Source: Belnapia moabensis DSM 16746
Lineage (GTDB): Bacteria; Pseudomonadota; Alphaproteobacteria; Acetobacterales; Acetobacteraceae
Assembly (NCBI RefSeq): GCF_000745835.1
Contig: NZ_JQKB01000032.1
Span: forward strand, 1 to 64,000
Direction: 5' to 3'
DNA length: 64,000 bases
Positions 24,778 through 32,620 of this stretch are shown here, one piece after another. The translations under genes and the position numbers were made by a program. The stretch's first letter is position 1, and every line of letters starts with the position of its first letter. The notes under the pieces were generated by a model, which saw only the letters and a list, made by a program, of their open reading frames with translations, was not told where the DNA came from and made no database searches.

Positions 24778-26289
24778 TTAAAAGGCGTTCCGCATCCGAG
24801 CGACGGCGAGCAGCGTCCGCACCAGAATGGTGAAGTCGAGCCAGGGCGACCAGGTCTCGATATATTCAAGGTCGCTCTCGACGCGGCGAAGCAGCTTCTC
24901 CTCCGTCTCGGTCGGGCCGCGCCAGCCGCGCACCTGGGCGAGGCCGGTGAGGCCCGGCTTCACCCGGTGCCGCGCGGCGTAGCGGGCGGCCACCTCCTCG
25001 AAGGGGCGGCCGCCGGCGCGGGTGCCGGGGGCATGTGGCCGCGGGCCGATGAAGGACATGTCGCCGCGCAGGATGTTGAAGATCTGCGGCAGCTCGTCGA
25101 GGGAGGTGCGGCGGAGGATGGCGCCGACCCGCGTCACCCGCTTGTCGCCGAGCGAGACCTGCCGGGCGACGGTGTAGTCAGCCGCCTCGTGGTACATCGT
25201 GCGGAATTTCAGCACGTAGAAGGGTTGGTTGTTGAAGCCGGTGCGGCGCTGGCGGAACAGTATCGGCCCCGGGCTGTCGAGCCGCACCGCGAGGGCGATG
25301 AGCGCCATCGGCACGGCGGCGACGGCCAGCGCCAGAATGGCCAGCACATAGTCCTCCACCATCTTCACCACGGCACCCCAGCCGCTGATCGGCCGGTCGG
25401 CGAGGCGGAGCAGGCGCAGGCGCTCGCCCTCCGGCGCGGTGCCGAGGCTGCGATAGGCCATCAGGTCGGGGGCTAGGCGGACATCGACCGGGTAGTCGCC
25501 GAAATGCCGCAGCAGGTTCTGAAGGCGCGATTCGGCCGCCCAGGGAAGGGCAAGGATCACCTGGTCCACCTCGCCGCGGCGGATCATGGCGTTCAGCGCC
25601 TCGAGCGAGCCGAGATAGGGCAGGCCGTTGCGCAAGCCCCCGACCTGATGGGCACGCCGATCATCGACCAGGCCAACCAGCTCAAGGCTGCGGTCCGGCC
25701 GGCCGCCGAGGGCGGCGACCAGGCGCGCGGCCTGCGGCCCGTCGCCCACCACCACGGCACGCTGCCGGGTACGGACCGCGGCCGCCCGAAGCGCGACGGC
25801 GGCCGCCATTCGCGCCGCGAGCAGCGGCGGCATGGCGACGCCGAGCCAGAGCAGCGCGAGGCCGGGCGGGAAATTGCCGCGGGCGCCGAGCGCCTGCGCC
25901 GCCAGCCCCATGCCGCCGATGCCGAGCACCAGCCCGGCCAGCGCGCCAAGCCCGGCCCGCTTGCCGCCGAAGAGCGCGGCATGGCCGTAGCCACCGGCGG
26001 CGGCGATCAGGCAGGGCACCAGCAGCGCGACGAAGCCGATCAGCCGCAGCGCCGGCCCTTCAGCCGGCTCCAGCGGCAGCGCCTGCACGGCGAGGCCCGT
26101 GGCGGCTAGGCAGAGGCCATCCAGCATCGCCACGGCCAGCGCCAGCAGGGCCGGCGGCAGCGGCGAGCCGATCGCCCAACGCTCGCGGCGCGCCTCGCCG
26201 CGAAGGCCGTCGACCCAGCCGGCCTCCGCGACCGCGGTCAGCAACCGGCGATCGCCGGTGCGGTGCTCAGGGGGCATCACGTCCTGCAT
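24778..26289 (-). CDS. Exopolysaccharide-initiating polyprenyl glycosylphosphotransferase (WcaJ-like)
   Basis: 503 residues. Four to five N-terminal membrane helices, a CoA-binding-like Rossmann region (RAVVVGDGPQAARLVAALGG, LGSLEALNAMI), another membrane helix (DYVLAILALAVAAVPMALIA) and the sugar-transferase domain: DSPGPILFRQRRTGFNNQPF, LKFRTMY, RRTSLDELPQIFNILRGDMS, FIGPRPHA and VKPGLTGLAQVRGWRG. It transfers a hexose-1-phosphate, most often glucose, to undecaprenyl phosphate and so starts each repeat unit. ATG 26289 is chosen; ATG 26277 is equally plausible. Upstream gene is GtrA. Confidence 0.9.
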   Translation of the reverse strand: MQDVMPPEHRTGDRRLLTAVAEAGWVDGLRGEARRERWAIGSPLPPALLALAVAMLDGLCLAATGLAVQALPLEPAEGPALRLIGFVALLVPCLIAAAGGYGHAALFGGKRAGLGALAGLVLGIGGMGLAAQALGARGNFPPGLALLWLGVAMPPLLAARMAAAVALRAAAVRTRQRAVVVGDGPQAARLVAALGGRPDRSLELVGLVDDRRAHQVGGLRNGLPYLGSLEALNAMIRRGEVDQVILALPWAAESRLQNLLRHFGDYPVDVRLAPDLMAYRSLGTAPEGERLRLLRLADRPISGWGAVVKMVEDYVLAILALAVAAVPMALIALAVRLDSPGPILFRQRRTGFNNQPFYVLKFRTMYHEAADYTVARQVSLGDKRVTRVGAILRRTSLDELPQIFNILRGDMSFIGPRPHAPGTRAGGRPFEEVAARYAARHRVKPGLTGLAQVRGWRGPTETEEKLLRRVESDLEYIETWSPWLDFTILVRTLLAVARMRNAF

Positions 26290-26351
26290 GCTGGCCGCCT
26301 GGGGCTCGGGTTGAGGCTCTCGATTGCGATGGGCATGGCTCCCGCTGGCCT

Positions 26352-26831
26352 TCACGCTCTGGAGGGACGGGGGTCGGCCCCGGCGGCGCCGAAGACGAAG
26401 CGCCGGGACATGAGGAAATTGGCCGCGAGCCCGGCAAGCGAGCCGGCCGCGACGCCGATCACGGGATGGGCTGCGACCAGCGGAACACCGCCGACCAGCG
26501 CGGCGTAGGTTCCGTAGTTGCACAGGAAGCCCAGCACATTCACGAGCAGGAAGAGCAGCCATTGCCGCCCGAGCCCGCCCTCCTGTCGCGCTGCGCGAAA
26601 TGTCCACGCCCGGTTCAACGCAAAGGTTGTGGTGGCCGCGGCGAGATAGGACAGCACGCGGCCGATCCAGGGACCGGTACCGAGCGCAATGCCCGCCGTC
26701 AGCACGCCCGCATCGACGATGAAGCCGGCGACGCCGACCACGCCGAAGCGCAGGAACTCGCCCAGCACGCGTCCGTCCTTGCGGGCGGCGGGCTGGCCGG
26801 AGAGGCGGGGAGTGGTAAGGGCAGAATTCAT
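26352..26831 (-). CDS. GtrA family membrane protein
   Basis: 159 residues with four membrane helices: FLRFGVVGVAGFIVDAGVLT, WIGRVLSYLAAATTTFALNR (followed by the family hallmark AWTF), WLLFLLVNVLGFLCNYGTYA and VIGVAAGSLAGLAANFLMSR followed by FVF. GtrA proteins are thought to move polyprenyl-phosphate-linked sugars across the membrane for GtrB-type enzymes, and such an enzyme lies two genes downstream. First gene of the six-gene leftward transferase operon. ATG 26840 (MPWMNS) is an alternative start. Confidence 0.85.
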   Translation of the reverse strand: MNSALTTPRLSGQPAARKDGRVLGEFLRFGVVGVAGFIVDAGVLTAGIALGTGPWIGRVLSYLAAATTTFALNRAWTFRAARQEGGLGRQWLLFLLVNVLGFLCNYGTYAALVGGVPLVAAHPVIGVAAGSLAGLAANFLMSRRFVFGAAGADPRPSRA

Positions 26832-27784
26832 CCAAGGCATCCTGTATGCTGCAAGGCATACGCGTCCTCGCCTCGTGCGACAAACCACGGCGCGGTGACA
26901 ACCGCTCGCCCAAGGCGCGAAACATCCGCTTGCGCTGTCACGTTCCACGGCGCAAGCGTGAAGGATATGAGCAAGGCGATAGTCCGGTTCGGCGCTGCAA
27001 CTGTTTCCCATATGGTGATGACGAAGTCGTCGGAGAACGATTACGGATGCTGTCCCGAATTAGGCCAAGCCGCGTTGCCGGCTCGGCAGCATGCGGTGCG
27101 CAGATCGCAAGGATCGTTGCGGCGCCTGCGGCTTCCGTAACGGGATCGCCTTCGCACTTACTGGATGTTCGCATATCCTTTGAGTCGGTGTGTCGTCCCG
27201 CGATGCGCGCTATGGTTGCATTCATCGTTGACGATGCTGCGTCAGCGGTCCGGCCTCGCCTTGCCATCGAACGCTGTCGATCTGCGGTTGAAGCGCTTAC
27301 GTTTCCGTGCCGGTCTTTGGCCTGGATAGCGGCTGCTTCGATGCGCCTTTCGCCAGCGGGTCGGAGCAGCTGCAGCGAAGGACGCTGACGATTCTCGACC
27401 TGTTAGAGATTTCCGGTGAGCGGCGCCAGGTGCCGTGGGGTGGCTGATGTTGCAGAGTCGATCGGCGAGTTGGCGGACTTCTCTCGGCACCGCTTGGCAG
27501 GAGTTCGCAAGCGTCCAGGCATCGCTGCGGCCCTTCGCTCCCAGGTTGAGGTCGTGCTGACGCGGCATGTTGCCCGTCCTGTTTTGCGCCTCCCTCCGCG
27601 GGCGGCAGAGGCTCCGCCTCGCCACTACTGCGCAGTGCCCGGGGTGCGGCATCCCCGCAGAGGCGACTTCCGCCCCAGCGGACACATGCTTCACCCCGCG
27701 GATGCCGTTGCCGGAATAGGGTGCTTCACGGTGGCGGGAAAACCGCTACTGTCCGGGCCGTTTCGTTTCCGGGAGAAAGAGCCC
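26832..27784. other. 953-bp stretch without a convincing gene
   Basis: Lower GC than its surroundings and stop-codon rich in useful frames. Short open frames have no recognisable motif. It includes a perfect 9-bp inverted repeat CGCTTGCGC (26927-26935) / GCGCAAGCG (26950-26958) about 95 bp upstream of the GtrA start, a possible regulator site. It must hold promoters for the leftward transferase operon and the rightward importer operon. A decayed gene cannot be excluded. Confidence 0.5.
27725..27752 (+). promoter_or_regulatory. Candidate promoter of the importer operon
   Basis: TTCACG (27725-27730), 16-bp spacer, TACTGT (27747-27752), about 32 bp before the ATG of the first binding-protein gene. 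The match to the consensus is weak and is a suggestion from position. Confidence 0.22.
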
Positions 27785-29377
27785 ATGCATCGTCGCAACC
27801 TGCTGGCCGGCGCTGCCCTGGCCGGTGCCGCTCTCCGCCTACCGGCGCCCGCCCTGGCGCAGCCGGCCGGGAGCCGGGTCCTGCGTTTCATTCCGCAGTC
27901 CGATGTGGCGGTGGTCGACCCGATCGTCACCACCGCCTATGTCACCCGGCACCATGGCTTCCTGATCTACGACACGCTCTATGGCGTGGATGCCGACTTC
28001 AAGCCGCAGCCGCAGATGGCCGAAGGGCACAGGGTGGAGGATGGCGGGCGGCGGGTGACCATCACGCTGCGCCAGGGTCTCGCCTTCCATGACGGCGAGC
28101 CGGTGCGGGCCAGGGATTGCGTTGCCTCAATCAAGCGCTGGGCCCAGCGCGACGCGCTCGGCCAGGCGCTTATGGCGGCAACCGAGGAGCTGGTCGCCGA
28201 TGACGACCGCAACTTCACCTTCCGGCTGAAGCGGCCCTTCGCCTTGCTGTTCGACGCACTGGCCAAGCCCTCGACGCCGGTGCCCTTCATGATGCCGGAG
28301 CGCATCGCCTCGCAGGACGCCAATACGCCGATCAAGGAGAATATCGGCTCCGGGCCCTTCCGCTTCAAAGCCGACGAGCGGGTGCCGGGCAGCCTGCTAG
28401 TCTATGAACGCAACCCGAACTACAAGCCGCGCGAGGGCGGCACGCCGGCCTGGACCTCGGGGCCGAAGCAGGTGCATTTCGATCGCGTCGAGTGGCGCGT
28501 GGTGCCGGATGCCTCGACCGCCGCGGCCGCGCTCGGCAACAACGAGGCGGATTGGTGGGAGCAGCCGACTGCCGACCTGCTGCCGCTGCTTCGCCGCAAC
28601 CGCAACCTCGTCGTCGAGAATTACGACCCGACCGGGCTGATGGCGCTGCTGCGCTTCAACTCCCTGCATCCGCCGTTCAATAACCCAGGCATTCGCCGCG
28701 CCCTGCTCGGTGGGGTCGAGCAATCCGACTACATGAGCGCCGTCATCGGAACCGACCCGTCCAACTGGCGCGACGGCGTCGGCTGCTTCCCGCCGGGGAC
28801 GCCGATGGCGAGCACGGTCGGCCTCGACGTGCTGAAGGGGCCACGCGACTACGACAAGGTGAAGCGTGACCTCGCCGCCGCCGGCTACAAGGGCGAGAAG
28901 ATCGTGGTGATCGCCGCCTCCGACTTCCCCTCGCTCAATGCCCTCGCCCAGGTCGGGCGCGACATGCTGGTGAAGTCGGGAATGAATGTCGATTACGTCT
29001 CGACTGACTGGGGCAGCGTCGTGCAGCGCCGCGCCAGCCGCGAGCCGGCGGAGAAGGGCGGCTGGAGCGTCTTCTTCACCTTCTTCACCGGGCTCGATTT
29101 CTTCTCGCCGGCGACGCATCTCGGCCTGCGCGGCAACGGGACGAGCGCCTGGTTCGGCTGGCCCACCATGCCGAAGCTCGAGGAGCTGCGCACCGCCTGG
29201 CTCGATGCGCCGGACCTCGCCGCGCAGCAGAAGCTGGCCGCCCAGATCCAGGAGGAGGGGCTCCGCGAGGCGCCCTACCTGCCGCTCGGCCAGTACTTCC
29301 AGCCCTGGTCCTACCGCCGCGGGCTGACCGGCGTGCTGGGCGGCATGCCGCTCTTCTGGAACCTCCAGAAAGGCTGA
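27785..29377 (+). CDS. ABC importer family 5 substrate-binding protein, copy 1
   Basis: 530 residues of the SBP_bac_5 fold (DppA/OppA type). Tat-like leader MHRRNLLAGAALAGAALRLP with cleavage near ALAQP. Family marks: PQPQMAEGH, ITLRQGLAFHDGEPVRARD, NIGSGPFRFKADE, LLRFNSLHPPFNNPGIRRAL and TDWGSVVQRRASREP. It would bind a peptide or another polar ligand in the periplasm. ATG 27785 has GGGAGAAAGAG upstream. It is the first of six paralogues in one direction ahead of a single permease set. After its stop come two stem-loops and an 81-bp gap. Confidence 0.88.
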   Translation: MHRRNLLAGAALAGAALRLPAPALAQPAGSRVLRFIPQSDVAVVDPIVTTAYVTRHHGFLIYDTLYGVDADFKPQPQMAEGHRVEDGGRRVTITLRQGLAFHDGEPVRARDCVASIKRWAQRDALGQALMAATEELVADDDRNFTFRLKRPFALLFDALAKPSTPVPFMMPERIASQDANTPIKENIGSGPFRFKADERVPGSLLVYERNPNYKPREGGTPAWTSGPKQVHFDRVEWRVVPDASTAAAALGNNEADWWEQPTADLLPLLRRNRNLVVENYDPTGLMALLRFNSLHPPFNNPGIRRALLGGVEQSDYMSAVIGTDPSNWRDGVGCFPPGTPMASTVGLDVLKGPRDYDKVKRDLAAAGYKGEKIVVIAASDFPSLNALAQVGRDMLVKSGMNVDYVSTDWGSVVQRRASREPAEKGGWSVFFTFFTGLDFFSPATHLGLRGNGTSAWFGWPTMPKLEELRTAWLDAPDLAAQQKLAAQIQEEGLREAPYLPLGQYFQPWSYRRGLTGVLGGMPLFWNLQKG

Positions 29378-29389
29378 CCCCACCGGCTT

Positions 29390-29409
29390 GCGGATCGGAG
29401 GCGATCCGC
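29390..29409 (+). promoter_or_regulatory. Intercistronic stem-loop, binding-protein genes 1-2
   Basis: GCGGATCG (29390-29397), loop GAGG, CGATCCGC (29402-29409): perfect 8-bp stem, 12 nt past the stop of copy 1. No T-run. Such stems after binding-protein genes commonly protect the upstream message. Confidence 0.5.
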
Positions 29410-29415
29410 GCTTCA

Positions 29416-29452
29416 CTCCCCGGAATGGCCGGCGCGACCGGCTTCCGGGGAG
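29416..29452 (+). promoter_or_regulatory. Stem-loop covering the ribosome binding site of copy 2
   Basis: CTCCCCGGAA (29416-29425) pairs perfectly with TTCCGGGGAG (29443-29452); inside, GCCGG (29428-29432) pairs with CCGGC (29438-29442). The 3' arm contains GGGGAG, the Shine-Dalgarno sequence for ATG 29459 six bases later. The folded RNA would hide it, so translation of copy 2 may need an opener or be set low. Confidence 0.6.
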
Positions 29453-29458
29453 CTCACG

Positions 29459-31036
29459 ATGAACCGACGCACTGTGTTGGGCGCCGCCGCCGCGGCGCCC
29501 CTCGCCCGTTTCGCGATCGCCCAGCCGGCCAATAGCCGGGTCCTGCGCTTCATTCCGCAATCGGATATCGGGACGCTCGATCCGATCACCACCACCGCCT
29601 ATGTCACCAGCAACCATGCCTTCCTGATCTGGGACACGCTCTACGGGCTGGATGCCGAGCTCAAGCCGCAGCCGCAGATGGTCGAGGGGCACCGGGTCGA
29701 GGACGATGGCAAGCGCTGGACGCTGACCCTGCGTCCAGGGCTGAGATTCCACGATGGCGAGCCGGTGCGGGCGCGGGACTGCGTGGCCTCCATCAAGCGC
29801 TGGCAGCGGCGCGACCCGCTTGGGCAGGAGCTGGCTGCCCGCACCGACGAGCTGGTGGCGACGGATGACCGCACCATCGTCTTCCGGCTGAAGAAGCCCT
29901 TCGCCCTGCTGCCGGATGCGCTCGGCAAGATCGGCTCGCCGGCGCCTTTCATGATGCCGGAGCGGTTGGCCAATACCGACCCCTTCCGCCCCATCACCGA
30001 GTTCATCGGCAGCGGGCCCTTCCGCTTCAAGGCGGATGAGCGGGTGCAGGGCAGCCGCTTCGTCTATGAGCGCTTCGATGGCTATGTCCCGCGCGAGGGT
30101 GTGCCGGCCTGGACCTCGGGGCCGAAGCGCGCCTTCTTCGATCGCGTCGAATGGCGGGTGACGCCGGACAGCGCGACGGCCTCCGCCGCGCTGCAATCGG
30201 GCGAGGTGGATTGGTGGGAGAACCCGCCGAACGACCTGGTGCCGCCGCTCCGGCGCAACCGCGACATCGTCGTCGACCAGCCCGACCCGACGGGTCAGAT
30301 GGGCTTCGGGCGCTTCAACCATCTGCACCCGCCCTTCAACAACCCCAAGCTTCGGCGGGCGCTCCTGGGTGCGATCAACCAGGCGGATTTCATGACGGCG
30401 GCCTTCGGTAGCGAGCGGGGCGCCTGGCGGGACAGGGTCGGCTTCTTTCCGCAGGGCACGTCCTTCGCCAGCGATGCCGGGCTCGGCGCCCTCACCTCGC
30501 CGCGCGACCTGGAGAAGGTGAGGCGCGAGGTGGCCGAGAGCGGCTACAAGGGCGAGCCGGTGGTGCTGCTGGGCGCCACCGACTTCCCCATCATCAACGC
30601 GCTCTGCCTGGTTGGCGCCGACCTCTTCAAGCAGGTCGGGCTGAACGTCGATTACGTCGCCTCCGACTGGGGCACGGTGGTGCAGCGGCGGAACAGCCAC
30701 GAGCCAGCGGATAAGGGCGGGTGGAGCATCTTCTTCACCTACTGGGCCGGCTTCGACACGCTGAACCCCGGCGTCAACCAGACCATCCGCGGCAACGGCA
30801 CCAATGGGTGGTTCGGCTGGGCCGCCTCAGAGCGGCTGGAAGCCAAGCGGGCCGAATGGTTCGACGCGCCGAGCCTTGCCGCGCAGCAGCAGGCGGCGCG
30901 GGAGCAGCAGGCCATCGCCTTGGAGGAGGTGCCAACCCTGCCGCTCGGCCAAGCCTACACCACCACCGCCTACCGGCGGAACCTCGTCGACGTGCCGAAG
31001 GGCCCGCCGCTGTTCTGGAATGCGAAGAAGGCCTGA
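29459..31036 (+). CDS. ABC importer family 5 substrate-binding protein, copy 2
   Basis: 525 residues, leader MNRRTVLGAAAAAPLARFAIA. Very close to copy 1 by eye: shared SNHAFLIWDTLYGL-type segment, RFHDGEPVRARDCVASIKRW, FIGSGPFRFKADERVQGS, MGFGRFNHLHPPFNNPKLRR and SDWGTVVQRRNSHEP. The differences cluster in the middle, where the ligand pocket of the family lies, so it probably binds a related but different compound. Its ribosome site lies in the strong stem-loop just upstream. Copy 3 begins 3 bp after its stop. Confidence 0.88.
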   Translation: MNRRTVLGAAAAAPLARFAIAQPANSRVLRFIPQSDIGTLDPITTTAYVTSNHAFLIWDTLYGLDAELKPQPQMVEGHRVEDDGKRWTLTLRPGLRFHDGEPVRARDCVASIKRWQRRDPLGQELAARTDELVATDDRTIVFRLKKPFALLPDALGKIGSPAPFMMPERLANTDPFRPITEFIGSGPFRFKADERVQGSRFVYERFDGYVPREGVPAWTSGPKRAFFDRVEWRVTPDSATASAALQSGEVDWWENPPNDLVPPLRRNRDIVVDQPDPTGQMGFGRFNHLHPPFNNPKLRRALLGAINQADFMTAAFGSERGAWRDRVGFFPQGTSFASDAGLGALTSPRDLEKVRREVAESGYKGEPVVLLGATDFPIINALCLVGADLFKQVGLNVDYVASDWGTVVQRRNSHEPADKGGWSIFFTYWAGFDTLNPGVNQTIRGNGTNGWFGWAASERLEAKRAEWFDAPSLAAQQQAAREQQAIALEEVPTLPLGQAYTTTAYRRNLVDVPKGPPLFWNAKKA

Positions 31037-31039
31037 GCC

Positions 31040-32617
31040 ATGCATCGCCGAAGCCTCCTTGCCGGTGCCGCCGCGCTGCCGGCCACCCTCTCGACCGCTA
31101 CCCTGGCGCAGCCCGCGCGCGTGTTGAAATTCGTTCCCCAGGCCAACCTCACCAGCCTCGACCCGATCTGGACCACGGCCAATGTAACGCGGAACCATGC
31201 CTGGCTCGTCTACGACGTGCTCTACGGCATGGATGCACGCTTCCAGCCGCAGCCGCAGATGGCCGCCGGCCATACGGTCGAGGATGAGGGGCGCGTCTGG
31301 ACCCTCACCTTGCGGGACGGCCTGCGCTTCCATGATGGCGAGCCGGTGCGTGCCACAGATTGCGTCGCCAGCCTGCGGCGCTGGATGAAGCGCAATCCCA
31401 ATGGGCAAAAGATCGAGCCTTTGATTGATGAGTTGGTCGCGCTCGACGACAAGCGGCTGCGCTTTCGGCTGAAGCGCGCTTTCCCGCGTCTGCTGGCATC
31501 GCTCGCCAACCCGTCGAACCCGGCGGCCTTCATCATGCCGGAGCGGATCGCCCGCACCGACCCCTTCCAGCAGATCCGCGAGACGGTGGGCAGCGGGCCC
31601 TTCCGCTTCCTGCCGCGCGAGTACAATTCCGGCAGCTTCGTCGCCTATGAGCGCAACCCGGATTATCAGCCGGTCTCCTCCGGCGCGGTGAGCCTGACGG
31701 CGGGGCCCAAGGTCGCGCATTTCGATCGCATCGAGTGGCATATCATCACCGATGCGGCGACGGCGGCGGCGGCGCTGCAGGCCGGCGAGATCGACTGGTA
31801 CGAGCAGCCGCCGCCCGGGATCCAGCAGCTCTTCCGCCGCAACCGGCAGATCGTGGTGGAGCCGATCGACATCCTGCCGAACCCGGCGATCCTCCGCTTC
31901 AACCACCTGCACCCGCCCTTCAACGACAAGAAGATCCGCCAGGCGCTGCTGCCGGCGGTGGACCAGACGGACTACATGACGGCGATCGTCGGGCCGGACC
32001 CGGCGGGCTTCTCCAGCATGGGCGTCTTCACCCCTGGCACGCCGCTGGCCAACGATGCGGGGATGGGGGCGCTGCTCGGCCCGCGCAGCATCGACCGCTC
32101 CAAGGCCCTGCTGAAGGAGGCGGGTTATGCCAACCAGCTGATCCGGCTGATAGGCCCGACCGACATCCTGGCACCGGCCGCCCTGACGCAAGTCGCGGTG
32201 GACATGTTCCGCAAGCTCGAGGTGAACCTCGACTTCGTGCTGACCGATTGGGGCAGCGTCATCCAGCGCCGCGCCAGCCGGGAGCCAGTGGAGAAGGGCG
32301 GATGGAGTACCTTCCTCACCGCCTTCTCCTCCTTCGAGTTCGCCGACCCAGCAGGCAATTTCCCGCTGCGGGGCAATGGGGCGGCGGCCTGGTTCGGCTG
32401 GCCGACCATCCCGCGGCTGGAGGAGCTGCGGGATGCCTGGTTCGACGCGCCCAACCTCGAGGCGCAGCGGAAGCTGGCGCGAGAGATTCAGCTGACGGCG
32501 CTCGATGAGGTGCCCTACATTCCGGTCGGCGCCTATCTTTCGATGACCTCGCTCCGGCGCAACCTGACCGGCCGCGTGCCGGGCTTTGCGCTGTTCTGGA
32601 ACCTGAAGCGGAGCTGA
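31040..32617 (+). CDS. ABC importer family 5 substrate-binding protein, copy 3
   Basis: 525 residues, leader MHRRSLLAGAAALPATLSTA. Conserved marks: QANLTSLDPIWTTANVTRNH, RFHDGEPVRATDCVASLRRW, TVGSGPFRFLPRE, ILRFNHLHPPFNDKKIRQAL and TDWGSVIQRRASREP. Three bases separate it from the copies on either side, so copies 2 to 4 are tightly coupled. The opening QANLTSLDP is shared with copy 4 and differs from the FIPQSD of copies 1 and 2, which marks two subgroups within the array. Confidence 0.88.
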   Translation: MHRRSLLAGAAALPATLSTATLAQPARVLKFVPQANLTSLDPIWTTANVTRNHAWLVYDVLYGMDARFQPQPQMAAGHTVEDEGRVWTLTLRDGLRFHDGEPVRATDCVASLRRWMKRNPNGQKIEPLIDELVALDDKRLRFRLKRAFPRLLASLANPSNPAAFIMPERIARTDPFQQIRETVGSGPFRFLPREYNSGSFVAYERNPDYQPVSSGAVSLTAGPKVAHFDRIEWHIITDAATAAAALQAGEIDWYEQPPPGIQQLFRRNRQIVVEPIDILPNPAILRFNHLHPPFNDKKIRQALLPAVDQTDYMTAIVGPDPAGFSSMGVFTPGTPLANDAGMGALLGPRSIDRSKALLKEAGYANQLIRLIGPTDILAPAALTQVAVDMFRKLEVNLDFVLTDWGSVIQRRASREPVEKGGWSTFLTAFSSFEFADPAGNFPLRGNGAAAWFGWPTIPRLEELRDAWFDAPNLEAQRKLAREIQLTALDEVPYIPVGAYLSMTSLRRNLTGRVPGFALFWNLKRS

Positions 32618-32620
32618 CCG

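Noticed and set aside
27242-27694. 150-codon minus-strand frame in the 953-bp gap
   Set aside because: No recognisable motif, no ribosome site, and a composition unlike neighbouring genes; treated as non-coding.
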